DNA from: Adiantum capillus-veneris
Lineage: Eukaryota; Streptophyta; Polypodiopsida; Polypodiales; Pteridaceae
Assembly (NCBI GenBank): GCA_014529385.2
Contig: CM043969.1
Location: 35,170,446 to 35,234,445, forward strand
Length of the DNA stretch: 64,000 nucleotides
Direction: 5' to 3'
Shown in pieces: positions 45,385-57,804 of the stretch (position 1 is the stretch's first letter; each line of letters opens with the position of its first letter). A program made the translations under genes and the position numbers. The notes beneath the pieces are model-generated. The model was not told the origin of the DNA and did not search any database. It saw nothing but the letters and a program-made list of their open reading frames with translations.

Positions 45385-45821
45385 GAAGAAGCACAATCAG
45401 AGGCAAAAGAACACATTGCAAAAAGAAGGCTTCTACGACAACAACAACAAAGTGGATCACCGTTACGAATAAATGCTATTCGATTAACGAATTTGGTGAA
45501 GATAGAGTGGAACCAATAATTGCAATCAAAGTGGGTAGCAATCAAGTTGAATCGACGACATTTCTTGATTCCGCATCTCAAGCAAATATGATCTCTTACA
45601 AATTATATAAACAACTCAAGATCGAAGATCAACTACATCCTACTCAACAAGCCCTGGAAAGTAGTACATCACATTCGCTAGGAACATTGGGCTGGACAAT
45701 ATTGCATGTACAAATACATCAATATGTTTACCCCCACAAGTTTTATGTGGTTGAGGATGCAAGCACACTACACCCCATGTTGTTGGGACAACCTTGGCAG
45801 AAAGAATATATATGCAGATAG
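45385..45821 (+). pseudogene. Second retropepsin-like segment downstream of integrase
   Basis: The open frame 45288-45821 becomes distinct from integrase at about 45470. It then carries EPIIAIKVGSNQVESTTFLD followed by SASQANMISYKLYKQL and, about 70 residues later, HPMLLGQPWQKEY. The order (LDS-A-S.AN.IS, then a hydrophobic LLG.PW) is that of a retropepsin fold, with the DSG triplet read as DSA. The normal protease is at 28930. The role of an extra protease-like domain after integrase is unknown. Confidence 0.6.
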
Positions 45822-46796
45822 ATTGGAATTCGGATACAGTCAAAATTCAGCATGCACAAGAACAACAGGTGGTAGCTTTTGCTCAAACAACCTGGAAGAA
45901 CCAGATAATAGCACCACGAGGGTAAAGAACAAAAAGGATGGGTGCCAATAAAGCACAACACGATACCCATGGAGAACAACCAGGGAACTGCCAACCATGT
46001 TCACTACAAAAATAAGACAACACAGACAAAAGTGAATAGATCAGGGTTAGCAACACGCGAAAAAAAAGTAGGGGTACGAAAGGATAGAGGCGACCTGGCA
46101 TATAAACCATAATACAACAGCATAAGTCAACAGAAGAACACAGTTAAAGCAACAACCAAGGGAATGAAAAAGATATGGATCCCGAAGAGTATGCTCACCA
46201 CTTAAATGCGACTCGCATTTGGATCCCCAAACCAAAGCAACAAGAACTCCCTTCAGTACAAGCAACACCAAGCAGGCAAACACTCACTACATATGAAACC
46301 AGCAAACCGATCTATGTGGGTGCCGATCAGCAGAACAGCAATGACGACTAAGGACGAAGCAATAAACCTACACACGCATACAAAAAAAAGATACAAATGG
46401 CAAGCAAAAGAGAAAAATATGACTGCCAATTCAGCCACGACAATTCTGTCCACACAGTCCACGGCCATATCGACAGTAGCGGCAACCCAAGCAACTTTTG
46501 CAAAGAAGACTATCAAACAAAGAGCTGTGGAGTTACAACTTTTACTTGCAAAGAAAATCCGACAACCAAATCAACAACAAATAGGAAACCTCGACGTCGA
46601 ATGCCAATAAGAATCTTGCTAATTCCCTCTCCTCACAGCATTAATTTTTCCATGCATTGACAGAGTATGCATCAAATAGGGCCACACTACAAGGCCGCGC
46701 ATTAGCACAATTTTTAACCCATGCACAACACATACCCTTGACGATACCCTGTCGTCCGAGAGGACTCCGATCAGGAGGGGGGGAGGCATTCCAAAT
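45822..46796 (+). other. Degraded gypsy 3' region and polypurine tract
   Basis: There is no reliable coding sequence after the protease-like segment. At 46773-46786 AGGAGGGGGGGAGG looks like the polypurine tract that primes plus-strand DNA. The 3' LTR should start just after it, perhaps at TGCGGACTCATG (46797). Confidence 0.55.
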
Positions 46797-48224
46797 GCGG
46801 ACTCATGTCATATATTAGAGGACGATGTTTGTGATTGATTTTTCAGTCATATATTAGAGGGCAATGTTTGTGATTGATTTTTCAACCAATTTTGTGTTTT
46901 ATTGTGTGATTTTTGGGAAAAGAATATTCCCTCATAATTAATCAGAATTGGGGACCAAATGATCATATATGAGCCCCTACGGATGTGTATATACTGTAAA
47001 GCGAGTCAAAACTGGCCAAAAATCATTGAAAAATAGCAGAAAATAGGCCAAGGTTGACGATTGAGAGCGAGAATGTACATAGACAAGAGAAGAGTGGTAG
47101 CCAAACAATAGCCAATGAATCACAAGCAACAAAACAACAACCTTAAATGACACAAGTCACCTTATGAAGCTGAATGAAAAAATAAAGAAAAAATCCATAA
47201 TTTAGATGGAAACGCAACAGAAGAGACGCTTGATCAGAGCAAGGTAAAGAAAACACAGAAAAATTATGAAGTGCGAAGGTGACAGGGAAAAACTGGCCAT
47301 CGTCATGACGAGACCTCCAAAAGGACAAATCTGCAAAAATTGGTGGAACTGGAGCAAACGAGGTCCAAATAAGAAAATTTGTGAGCCTAAACCGCATCTC
47401 ACAAAAAGCTATGGCCACAGGTAAAAGATGGGAAAATTTCATTTCGGAGCCCCGATCACATATAGGGAAGATAGGCTAGAAAACTCTCATTTGTGTCATT
47501 TCACCTTCCGAGAGAGAGCTTCCTACAGCTTTCGAGACTTCCAGGAGCTCATCCATTGCGCACGGACTTTCGACCTACACCAGATATGAGAGGTATGCTC
47601 GTCAACACTGACTCTAAGTGTTGTTTACTTCAGTTAGGCACAAAACCTTGCCAAAGTCACCATCCCAACCTGTGCACACACATTGTCACATGATTGATAG
47701 GGAGACCTAGAGGCCACCAAATAACACCAAAATTGAAAGGCACAATGCCTATAGCTTAGGGAACAAACCTATGACCCCGGATAGCGCAGAAGAAGCCTCC
47801 TAGAAAACCCTAATTTCACAGGGCCTGTAGAAGTGTAGCTGACCCCAAGTGAGCGGAAAAGACCCAAATTACACAGGTAGCAAGCCAATGACCTCGACAA
47901 ACCAACCAAAGGGCCAGAAAAGCATCTAAATGATAGTTCTTGGTGACATAGGCACCAAGAGAACAACCGACGGCTCTGATTAAAGGTCCAAAGAAATGGG
48001 AAGCCATCCTGAGTCATACAATGACCAAAAAGTATGGCAGCAACCACCTAAAGGGTCACCCCGCCTCCGAGAACAACTAAGTGTTGCAAATAGGAAGTAC
48101 ACTTTCTATCTGCTAACATTTTTCACTAACTCATCTTGGGGATTAAGAGAGCTCAACTATATGCATGCTTAAGTGATAATCAATTTAGAAAATATGTACC
48201 ATGATAATACATTAACCCCTGCTT
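46797..48224. mobile_element. Probable gypsy 3' LTR and downstream spacer
   Basis: A 39-bp unit starting GTCATATATTAGAGG is tandemly duplicated at 46807-46845 and 46846-46884. A TATA-like GTGTATATACTG lies at about 46986. The match to the 5' LTR could not be confirmed by eye, so the LTR end is not given. From about 47440 to 48224 no gene or repeat was recognised. Confidence 0.35.
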
Positions 48225-50785
48225 ATGAATTCAGAATCCATGGAAGCCTCCCCAAGCAAGAAGAAAGGCAAGAAGCTGGCAATGGATGATGCACAACCCT
48301 TCACACTGTTGCTAGACTCTCTGAAGCCATCAACCACATGGATCCCAGCAGATGAACAACAAGTAGCAGCTTTCCAAATCTATCAGGGATCCTATGTGGA
48401 TGACAAGGGCTATGTAGTGGACACAGTCATGATCCCAAAAGAAGCAGAGAACTACTTGAAGAGGTCCCCACAAAGATCATGGCTGAAGAAAGTAGGGTTA
48501 TGGGAATTTGTGTCCCTACCACCGGTGGGAATAGATTTCAAAAGGGTGCACCAATTAATTCAAACAATCCAAGAAGAAGGAACCTGTAGAGTGTCAGGGC
48601 TTGACAATGAGATGATGGAGATTCAAATCACCAAAGAGATTATCAAGGAAGCCCTGAAGGTGTCAGATAATGGGCTAAACATGAGGTAAAGGAGGAAGAA
48701 TCTGGTGGTCTACCTGAGAAAATCAAACTGCCTTCCTTCAAGGACATAGCAAACCAAAAGGTGGTGGTAATCACTCAGATCTACAATCAGTGCCTTTGCT
48801 GAGTTATAGCAAAAGACCAAACATATATACTACACCACATGGAGTTCTGTCCGGCGACAATGACTTGGGTTATAAAAGCAGAATATGAATGTTACATAGA
48901 TCATGCTTCGTATTTGTTTGAAGAGGTGACAAGAATACGGGAAGACAACCCCAGTTACATTGCAGGAGGAGAAGTGCTTACGAGGCTGATCTATCATGCA
49001 ATAGGAGCAAGTGATCAGATGCTGCCTGCCCCTCATTAGAATGACTATCTTGTTCTAAGGTAGCAGCTTGATGAAAGACCAAAAAGGAGAGTGCCTCCTT
49101 CCATCAACACCATTGGAGGACGCACACTGAAAAGGGTTACCAGGAGTACCCAAGAGAAAAGAGAAGAGGAGATAAAGGATGAGGAAGGAAGATTGAGACA
49201 GAAGAAGAGAAGAGCTAAGACTGAGCACAACACTAGGGTGCAGAAAATTTCCAAGATGGACAGAATGCTAGAAGGGTTTGTCCTAGAAATATCTTTACAA
49301 GGAAATGTAGGCGCCACCTGGAAACCCTCTAGTAGCTCTTACACACTAAGACCAAAGAATGCCAACAATCCAGCCTTTGAGTTGGACTGGTTTGAAAGAT
49401 ACATCCAAGAGAGGAATGCTACGAATGATCCAGAGCTTCCACTTGAAGAGGAGGATCTCCAAACATTAAGAGATCAATTGAGGCCAACTACAATAGATGA
49501 GGAAGCACCACCTCCCTCTCCAAGGCCAGTGGCAAGTGAAAGGCAACCAACTCCACCTGACGACTCTCCTCCACATCCAGAGAGCTCCCCTCATGATGAG
49601 AGAGTCCCTACACCACCCCATAGAGAAGAAGAAGAAAGGACAGATGACCATCCACCCACTGGAACAGTATCTCACCTTGATAAAGGCAAGCAGATAGTGG
49701 TGGATCTGACAAGAGAACAAGTAGCGTCCTCTTCTCAAGTAATTGAGTTGGGAGCTAGTATCAGCCTGGATTTGGGAGCAATGGACGTTAGTTTTGACTT
49801 CTCACCTCAGTCAAAAAGTCACAGTACTTAGTACTATATCTATATTTATATTATTTAAACTCTTTAGCAAGGCCATGGAGTTTTTACTCCAAAGAGACGA
49901 CAACCTTACACTGATCAACATTAAAGATGCTGACATCTCGGGTCTCAAAAGCAGAATAGACCTCCTCAAGGAAAATTTCCAGGAGTCAAAAAGTTACAAT
50001 GCTATTTGTGAAGATACCATCTCTATGTTTCTTGAAGATGTCAATGATAGAGATGAACAAATCCAGAGGTTGATGGAAGAAAAGCAAGATGCTCTGGAGG
50101 CAGTAAAAAATTTACAAGTCATGATTGATGACTTACAAATTGAAATGAAGGATTTGAGAGTAGTGATAGATATATAGGCAAGGGAGATAGAAAGAGCAAA
50201 AAAGCAAAAGACGTTGCTACCAGCAACACCACTGGCCCAACCACAAGAAGACGTGGAGGCACTGAAGAGAGAGCTAGAATTGGAAAGAAAACAGAGGTTT
50301 ATGATAGTTGAAAGTGCACTTAGAGCTGAGGATCAGTTGCAAAAGCAAATAGTAGACTTAGAAAGAAGACAACAACAAGGACCAGCTCAAGACAACAACA
50401 AGGACCACCTCAAGACATTGAAAGAGAAAGCCTCGCTTTCAAGTCCATTAAGGAAGAAAATGAGAATCTGCACAACAGAGTCAAGGAATTGGAAGATACT
50501 GTAGTCCAAAAGGAGATGCAATTCCAAACACTCTGATTGATAATTAAACAATGGCTGCACAAATTGCAAATCTCCAAACTACAAGCCAACCCCACGGGTA
50601 GGTGAGGGTGCACACGGTGCAAGAGGCCACGGATTTGACTGGCTTGGCAGAGTTATATGGTGGTGATGATGAGACTGAGGAAGGATTAGAGGACCACGGC
50701 CCCCCAGATACTCAGGATGATCAAGCTGGCCCCAGAAACCAAGAAGAAGACGAAGATTCCATCACAAACTTGAAGAGCAGAAGCT
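48225..50785 (+). pseudogene. 'Putative plant transposon protein'-type ORF, broken
   Basis: ATG at 48225 opens a protein (MEASPSKKKGKKLAMDDAQP) whose body resembles the plant transposon protein domain common beside gypsy elements: SWLKKVGLWEFVSLPPVGID, MEIQITKEIIKEALKVSDNG, then QTYILHHMEFCPATMTWVIK and GGEVLTRLIYHAIGAS. Further pieces are a Lys/Arg-rich stretch, a Pro/Glu-rich stretch (EEAPPPSPRPVASERQPTPP), a coiled coil at 49880-50500 (EDVNDRDEQIQRLMEEKQDA) and an acidic end (LYGGDDETEEGLEDHG). Stops at 48690, 48803 and 49040 and frame changes break it. It probably belongs to a retroelement. It ends against the opposing gag at about 50790. Confidence 0.55.
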
Positions 50786-50789
50786 GGAC

Positions 50790-52409
50790 GAAGAAATGGA
50801 AAAGCAGTCAGACCTTTCTTTCTTGGATTCTTAGGACAATCCAAAATCATATGTGTGATTTCACACTCATTACAATATACATTTATCATGATATCATGGT
50901 GTGGACAATCCTTAATCAAGTGATCATTAATACCACATCTGTCACATGGACGTATTGGTTGTTGTGGCAATACTTGATATTGACCTTGAAGTGGCCTCTG
51001 ATCTACAACATTTCTTTCTATTTGAAGCTCATGACTCACATATGCATTTCTAGCAGTTATGGGTCTTTCACTTAAGAACACTTGTTCCGCTACAGGATGA
51101 TATCTAGGCGGTTGAGACATAACATGCTCAAACCCTGGTGGAGTCTTAGGTCTATAGTCAGGACAATGCTGCGTCGCATGGTCCCCTCCACATGTCATGC
51201 ACCTGCGTCAAGTTGAGGAACTCTATAGGCTGGTACTCTGTGAGAGTGGTTGATGCATTGCATCACATTCTCTATGATTTGCTCCTCAACACTTACTTGT
51301 TTTTGTCCTAGATTCCCTCTTTGATCCTCAAGAGCGATTTTCTTTTTCTCACTTGCATCATTCATCTTCTTATGACCATCTTCATAGAATTCACAATTTT
51401 CAACTAGGTCAACTGCCGCTTTGGTCACCTCTTCCAAGGTTTGGTATCTTTTCATGTATAGGTCCTTTTGGAGATTCTCATTCCTAAGCCCTCTGATGAA
51501 GCATAGGATCTGACGTTCTGGCGTGGGTAACTCTTGGGTAGGACATCTAGCAACATATTGCTTGGAACGCAGTATTGCATGTCTCAATGTTTCTGTTTCG
51601 CCTTGTTTAAATTCCTGAATCTTAGGAAGGGTGTTATGTTTTATGCCCCTCTTGGTGAATTCTTGAACAATTTCATCCAACATTTTCTCAATGGTTGTGA
51701 ACTCTCTCCGGTTCAATAGTTCAAACCATCCTTGTGCATTGTCCTCCAATGTAAGTCCAAACCCCTCATACTGCGTGTGGAAGTCCTCTACTCGTTCTGC
51801 TCGTAGGACTTTCTTCAAAGTTGATACATGGGCGTATGGGTCTCCTATGCCATTGTACGTTCTATTTACCCATTTTCTTAGCTGAGATGGTCTTATACTT
51901 TGGGGTGCAAAGTATGGAACCATACTCCTCTCTGGTATCGTTTCATCTCTCGTTATCGCTCTAGGAGGAAATCCAGGTGGTGGTCCCCTCTTTGGAATTC
52001 TCTTAGAAGTTCGTGTGTTTGGTGGATGTATCTGAGGTCCTTCATTGACCAAATATCCACTCATCTCTAATTTGGTTCGCGGATTTGTGCTTTCTACAGC
52101 TCTATATTCTCGTCCATACTTGTCAACAAATAAAGATGTCCATTGTCGATCGACCTCGTATGTATAGACATATAAGAGCTTGTACTCTGTCACCTCATCT
52201 GGGTAAGGCTCTAAGCAACTGTAAAGGTTGAATTGATTTCCATTAATATACCTATATAGTCCTTCACTTTCATGGTTATACGTCCAAACTCTCTCCACAA
52301 AATTTGTCTTTATGTACTGTAGGTTTGGAAGATCTATTATGGGCAGGTGCTCATCTATCCCTGCAATCCATGTGCTTGTATAAGCTGAGTCTGAGTCTGA
52401 TGTAGACAC
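50790..52409 (-). pseudogene. Ty3/gypsy gag with three zinc knuckles (minus strand)
   Basis: ATG at 52409 opens a long gag frame to 51195. Its N-terminal region carries VWTYNHESEGLYRYINGNQF and SLFVDKYGREYRAV. The gag domain follows (YEGFGLTLEDNAQGWFELLN, EFTKRGIKHNTLPKIQEF), then ILCFIRGLRNENLQKDLYMK. The frame then shifts at about 51195 into a zinc-knuckle segment: CMTCGGDHATQHC, CDRCGINDHLIKDC (a perfect CCHC) and CNECEITHMILDC. It is the intact relative of the gag at 25.5-27.5 kb, in the opposite orientation. Protease and pol are missing; the element breaks off at about 50790. Confidence 0.85.
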
Positions 52410-55110
52410 GACTTCTAGGATTAACAGCTCTAGCTTGCTGTAGTAATACCTCTCTCAATGTGTTCAAGTGTTTTGGGCAGGGAAAATCCAAAACTATGTC
52501 CAAAACCATGAGCGTTTTCTCACAATTCTCTCAAATTGTCGGTTTTAGACACCCCTGACTTCCGGATGCATTTTGAGGCCTTAAACAACGTTTTTTTCAA
52601 AACTGACCAAAATGCATGCCGCGGGCAACCAATTGGGTCAATTTACTCTAAGATCTGTAGTGCTGCTCTCAAGCTATGTTTTGATAAAAAAACTTTTGGA
52701 ATCGGAGTCCGTATGTGAAAGTTATGACCAAAACAATGAGATGTAATTTGGAAAGTTGCTCTATCTGATGTTTTTGCAAGTGGTCAGTTTGAGCCCAAAA
52801 CTGGTGTGTGCACTCCTTAGGCAATGATAAACCCAGTGGTATACTTGGTTTCAAAAAAAAAAATCTCAAAATTTTTTACTCACTTGTCTATCGCGATAAG
52901 CTCACCAAGTAACCCTTGCAGATGTCCAAATGCACTCAAACTTTGTGTACAGGGTATAATGGGCCTTCTGAACCCAAATATGAAGTCAGATTTGAATTTT
53001 GATTTTTCTACAGTGAATTTCTGAGTCTATCGTGATAGACTCACCAGAGTGTACTGGGATACAATTGTTCACCTGTTTTTACAGATTTGAGTTCCCCCTT
53101 CTCTTGAGATACTACTCATAAAGTTTCAACCTATTTGGAATACTTTTCCTTTGTAACTTGCATCAAACAAGAGTTTCTTTTCTGATCTTATGAAGTAATC
53201 CTCTTAGATGCACTTACAATACTCCAAATTTACTCAAATGTTAACCATAGGCTCACAACAACATGTAGAACAAGGCCCTGAGGTCAATTTTCAAACATTT
53301 CAATTTTTGTGAAAAAGCCCCAGTCTATCACGATAGACTCAGCAAGTTCTTCAGTTTTGAAAATTTTCCAAATTTCTCTTCACCACTGTGTTCCCTATGC
53401 TTTGTACACCTTGCTCACCAATTTCCACTTGTTTTGGACTTTTTCTTAGGTCTCTAACTCCAACTCTAGAATTTTGAGTCTATCTGATCACTAGAAAATA
53501 GACTTAGGATGACTTCCCAATTGTCCAAAATCCACCAGATTTTGTGTGTAACCACCTGAGAGGCTGAACAAGCTATGCTTCAGAGGGTTTTGAAAATTTC
53601 AATTTCTTTGGCTCTGCTTTGAGTCTATCGCGATAGACTCAGCAAGTACCCCTTTTATAGGTCAAACTTGAACTTTGACTATACCACTGTGTTCCAACAT
53701 CTCTCCTTAGTCCTACCAATTTTCAAGTGGTTTGGACTTTTACTTTGTCAATTAGACCAGATTTGGTGTTTTCTACAAGCTGAATCCTCTCAAATGGTCT
53801 TAGACCCACTTTTTGATGTCCAAATGACTTCAAAATTTTTATGTGTCCTTGATAGCACCTTTCCAAGCTATGCCACAGAGGTTTTTGAAAAAATCAGTTT
53901 CTATCACTGGGTTCTTAGTCTATCACGATAGACTCACCAAGTATGCCAAAATGACACTTTTTTCAAATTTTCTCTTCACAGATGTGTTCCCTACCCTCTG
54001 TAGATCATGTATACCAAGTTTCATAAGGTTTGGAAATTTGGTCAATTCCCTTTTACCCAATTTGTCTCTGAACTTAGACTCTAAACACCAAACTCGAGGT
54101 TTGGTGGTCAAGCAGGTGTCCAAGTACACTCAATTTTTGGGAGCAGCCTTGTATTGATGTGTTTTACGTGTGGTATCAGGGGTTTTGCCTGTTTGTGAGT
54201 CTATCTCCAATTCACCAGTCTATCGCAAGATAGACTCAGCAGAGAGCCAGTGGGAAGTGATTTTTTTTTCTGTTTTTGGACAGTTTGGTTCCCAATGCCC
54301 TTAGAAGCCTATCCCCAAAGTTTCATTCAATTTGGACTTCTTTTCCTTTGGATTCAAGCATTTCACAGTTCACTTCCTTACACTCAAAAAAAGCAAATTC
54401 CCACTTAGATGCACAAGTACTGATGCAAATGCTATGAAATTTCACATACAAACTCTAGAGCATATGCAAAACAAGGTCTTGAGCTCAAACTTTTTTTTAA
54501 AAAAAATTGCCGATTTGGTTTCAGATTTCTGTTTTTTGGGTTTTCTAGAGTTTTTTTTTTTTTTTTTGGATTGGACCAAATCTGTGTTTTCCCCCTACCT
54601 TAAGGTCTCCAATGCAAAAACAAGCAGTCAAATCGGCTTTCAAACGACCATTTTAGAGCACTTTTACCATAATCAGCACAATTCCGCCTTCTGTGTTTTC
54701 AAGCACGTTTTCATGTCAAAATTGCTCTAGATCAACATCAGATCTCCTACACTACCTAAAGTCCTACTTTGGATGGTTGAATGGTTGTTTTTGCTTTCTG
54801 GCAAGCAAACAGCCTCCTGCTTACCTTTTGCGTTTTTTTTTTCTCTTTCAAGTTATTCACAACTATAGGCACAACCAAACACACAAACCATAAAACCTAA
54901 TATAAACACACAACCAAATAATATAACCATACCTCAACCTCATGGTGGACCACCTCGGAGACGCAGGCTCCCTGGCTATCCCTCAGTCAAGAGATCTGCT
55001 CTCTGACTTCCCACTAAGAAGGAAAATGGTGACAACACTCTAGAAAACTCTAGAGCAACGCTATACTATCAAACACGAGTGATGCGGTCTACGCTAGTTT
55101 ATGCGCTTCG
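52410..55110 (-). other. Gypsy leader built of ~300-bp repeats with a palindrome
   Basis: This is non-coding leader between gag and the primer site. A palindrome of the form GAGTCTATCGCGATAGACTC occurs at 52886 (partly degenerate), 53023-53042, 53322-53339, 53621-53640 (perfect), 53917-53934 and 54217-54236. The last five are about 295-300 bp apart. The sequence between them shows diverged common phrases (TTTGGACTTTT, GATTTTG/CAAATTT, CACTGTGTTCCCTA), so the leader looks like old tandem repeats. Confidence 0.8.
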
Positions 55111-55128
55111 TCCCCGGCAGCGGCGCCA
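55111..55128 (-). promoter_or_regulatory. Primer-binding site, tRNA-Asp type (minus strand)
   Basis: The reverse complement reads TGGCGCCGCTGCCGGGGA, which matches the tRNA-Asp complement at 17 of 18 positions. It is followed on the plus strand by ATGTTAGCGGG, so the LTR ends at 55130. Confidence 0.9.
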
Positions 55129-55129
55129 A

Positions 55130-56040
55130 TGTTAGCGGGTACGCCGCGACGGGCGATGGAGCAGAGCGAGAACACAGACCAACAAATTGTCAATCTGAGG
55201 ACGTAGCTGACCCGACTAGGGCATGGAGGCAATCTCTGGGTTGTCAACCGTGAGCTAGACACGAACAACACTCTATAGTCACTAATCCTACCACAACACT
55301 ACCATAAAGCAAAGAAACAGACAACGCATCCTACGAAACACTACAAGCTCGAAACAGTCTCAAATCATATCGGAATGACTTGAAATCAGAGGGCAAGACT
55401 GACAAGGACATATCCTATATGGCTAAACACCTAAACCCTAAAAACCATAACTGTAAAACCTCTAATCGCTATCGCGATAGACTCAACACGGCAATTTTCA
55501 AAGTGTCCAGAACTGATATGCAAAGACATCAACACGAAGAGCTTCTCGCCCTGATTCTAACAACTTCTTGATCATTCAGAACGGATGTCGTTTGAGGTAC
55601 TTACGACCAAATATAGTTCGTAGCAGGCGGGCTCGCGATGTGGTCCTCGGCTTGCATTGCTTGCGTCGATGCGGAGAGCTCCTCGATGCTAACATGCTCC
55701 TACTCTCATATCTGCAATGTGATTAGTGTGTGCAACGGTGTGTATGCGTGAAGATCACTACTGTGTGTTGCAGAACCCACGACTGTATATTAATTGAGAT
55801 AACGTAATGTGTCCTTTAGAAAGCCTTAGGTTTCGGCTTATATACAAAGCCTTCAAACCTAATGTCCAGCCAAATGACCTGAATTGTCCCTAGGCTTTTA
55901 CAGAGCTTAATTACAAGAAACTGAGTTGGCTTTTCTCATTATACAAGCATCTGCGGCCAAAATACAAGTGCCGACTTAAAATATGAGGTTCCCGTAAACA
56001 TTACAAAAGTGGCCGTAATGGCTCAAAATAATAATAACAG
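55130..56040 (-). mobile_element. Ty3/gypsy 5' LTR, minus strand (outer end uncertain)
   Basis: The inner end is fixed by the primer site (minus strand ...GCTAACA). A TATA-like TTGTATATAAGCC lies at about 55838-55850 on the minus strand. A palindrome half of the leader motif (CTATCGCGATAG) occurs at 55469-55480. The outer boundary could not be seen; 56040 is approximate. Confidence 0.5.
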
Positions 56041-56569
56041 GATATTCGATGACGTCCATGAACTCGTATCTTCTTGTTGCAGCATCCATCTTCATCTTCA
56101 TTACTTCATCACCATCTTCATGTGGAATCTTTACAGAATCTTTGAGAAATCTTTATGAAAACGTTGTTGAAAGGGCGTCCTTTCAACGATGTCTCTTGTA
56201 TCGTCTCTCTCTCTCTTTCTCTCTACATCTCAACAGCAAGTGGAATATTGCCAACTATGCATGCTGCCTGAAGTTGCTCTATGAGACAGCAATTGCAAGT
56301 GATAAATTGAGAAAAGAACAAAAGGAGATGGTGAGCTTCAAGTGAGGTTGTTAAGAGAAACAATGTAAAATTTTATTTCTTTGAAATTGTTAAGTAGGTT
56401 TTAAGTGTTCAAAAATGACTTGTAATCATGGTTGTCAATTTCCAATGGTAGCTTGATTTTTTCCTTGGCATTTATGATATGAGAACTTAGACGACGATGC
56501 ATCTTGTTTTAACATCTCGAGAGCAAGATTTCATATGAGTGGGGGCTTGATAGTCATATTTCATGCAAA
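56041..56569. other. Spacer, nothing recognised
   Basis: A short open frame from 56049 (MTSMNSYLLVAASIFIFITS) has a hydrophobic start but no further support. No repeat or RNA gene was identified. Confidence 0.35.
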
Positions 56570-56905
56570 AGTAGACGGAGCCTTAAAGAAACTTGGCTCA
56601 TTACATTAGACAATATTAAGAGAAAACACTAGGGTGAATTTGAGCCTCGTTCCACCAAGTACTAAGAGGTTTCAAAGACCTTTCTGTTGTTATGCATTGC
56701 AAGTCATTACAGAGATGGCACAAGCACTATTGCAACAACCTCACAATCCTACAATAGAAAACACATGCTAATAAAGTGGTTTTTTAAGATAATTTTAGTG
56801 ATGATAAAAAAAGGGAGCTTGACTCTATCCACTATGAAAGTTAATGGGCTTTCTATATTTCTTTCCGGTAGATGTAACGCAAACGGCCACTATGACATTT
56901 GGAGC
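56570..56905. repeat. Dispersed repeat, copy 2 (partner at 13915-14225)
   Basis: Same orientation as 13915-14225 and sharing the blocks listed there. It ends close to the GCGGTAAT-rich segment at 56966. Confidence 0.65.
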
Positions 56906-56965
56906 ACATTACTGCTCAAATAGACGCACAAAAACAAAGAAAAAGTTCAAGTCAAAAAATCTCGG

Positions 56966-57108
56966 AGGCGGTAATGCTAGAGTCAATGCTCGCGGTAATG
57001 GTCCTTCAGCAAAGCGCGCGGTCATCGGCCCGGCTATTTTCCGTGCTTATTTCTGCGGCCGTTACCGCAAGCATTACCGGGAGAATTACCGCAAAAATCA
57101 TTACCGCA
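56966..57108. repeat. GCGGTAAT/ATTACCGC motif cluster, left
   Basis: GGCGGTAAT, GCGGTAAT and GCGGTCAT are followed by CCGTTACCGC, CATTACCGG, ATTACCGC and CATTACCGC within about 140 bp. A second cluster in mainly the ATTACCGC orientation is at 60743-60809. This arrangement is typical of subterminal transposase-binding repeats. Confidence 0.7.
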
Positions 57109-57241
57109 CACATGAGTATTTTTTTACAAAAGCAGATGACCATTTGGATGGTCCTTGGTAGGACCCATCCAAATGGTCATTTGCGTTTTTTTTTCCCTAT
57201 ACATTTAACAAATAAAACAACAACAATTTTATTGCACAAAA

Positions 57242-57440
57242 ACTTTGGGCCAAAATCAAATGTTTAATTATATTGGAGAAACTGTTCATTACAAAATTGC
57301 CGAAAAAGGCGATGCATGGCGGCTATACAACTGTGGCCAAAAGAAGACTTTGGGCCAAAATCAAGTGTTTAATTACATTGGATATTACAAAATTGCCCAA
57401 ATAGGCGATGCATGGGGGCTATACAACTGTGGCCAAAAGA
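57242..57440. repeat. Tandem duplication, about 105 bp
   Basis: Two copies start ACTTTGGGCCAAAATCAA at 57242 and 57347 and end CTATACAACTGTGGCCAAAA. The second copy lacks about 11 bp. Confidence 0.9.
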
Positions 57441-57804
57441 AGACGGGCCCAAAAACACTCGGAGGATTGAGCTACTCAGATCCTGGGACCTCTCGAGGGA
57501 CTCCCTGACTCTGGAAAAGAAAAAAAACAACAAAACCTTTAATTAATACAAATGGATACATAATTTTTCATACACTCATTTTTTTAAAAAGTTCACACTT
57601 ACAGGCTGTAGTGTACGACATGCATTTTCAAATTCGTCGCGATTGATTTTGTTATTTTCATACAGCCAGCACTATGTCTGATATTCGGAGTGGCTCTCTC
57701 TGTATCTCTGGATCTCTCGGCTTGGGCGGGTCATAGTAATATTTTTCTATATATCAATTAAAAAATATCACAAACCTAACCTTATTACCACAAATTAAAT
57801 CAAT

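Noticed and set aside
46206-46660. Open frames in the region after the gypsy protease-like segment
   Set aside because: Overlapping frames on both strands without motifs; composition looks like degraded element DNA.
52886-54236. CRISPR or bacterial operator array
   Set aside because: The ~300-bp spacing, diverged repeat background and position between a tRNA-Asp primer site and gag show it to be a retrotransposon leader.
54332-54893. Phe-rich open frames in the minus-strand gypsy leader
   Set aside because: T-rich leader sequence read on the wrong strand; no domain and no start context.
56049-56345. Secreted protein starting at 56049
   Set aside because: The hydrophobic start is followed by low-complexity and unremarkable sequence with no homology that I recognise and no splice support.
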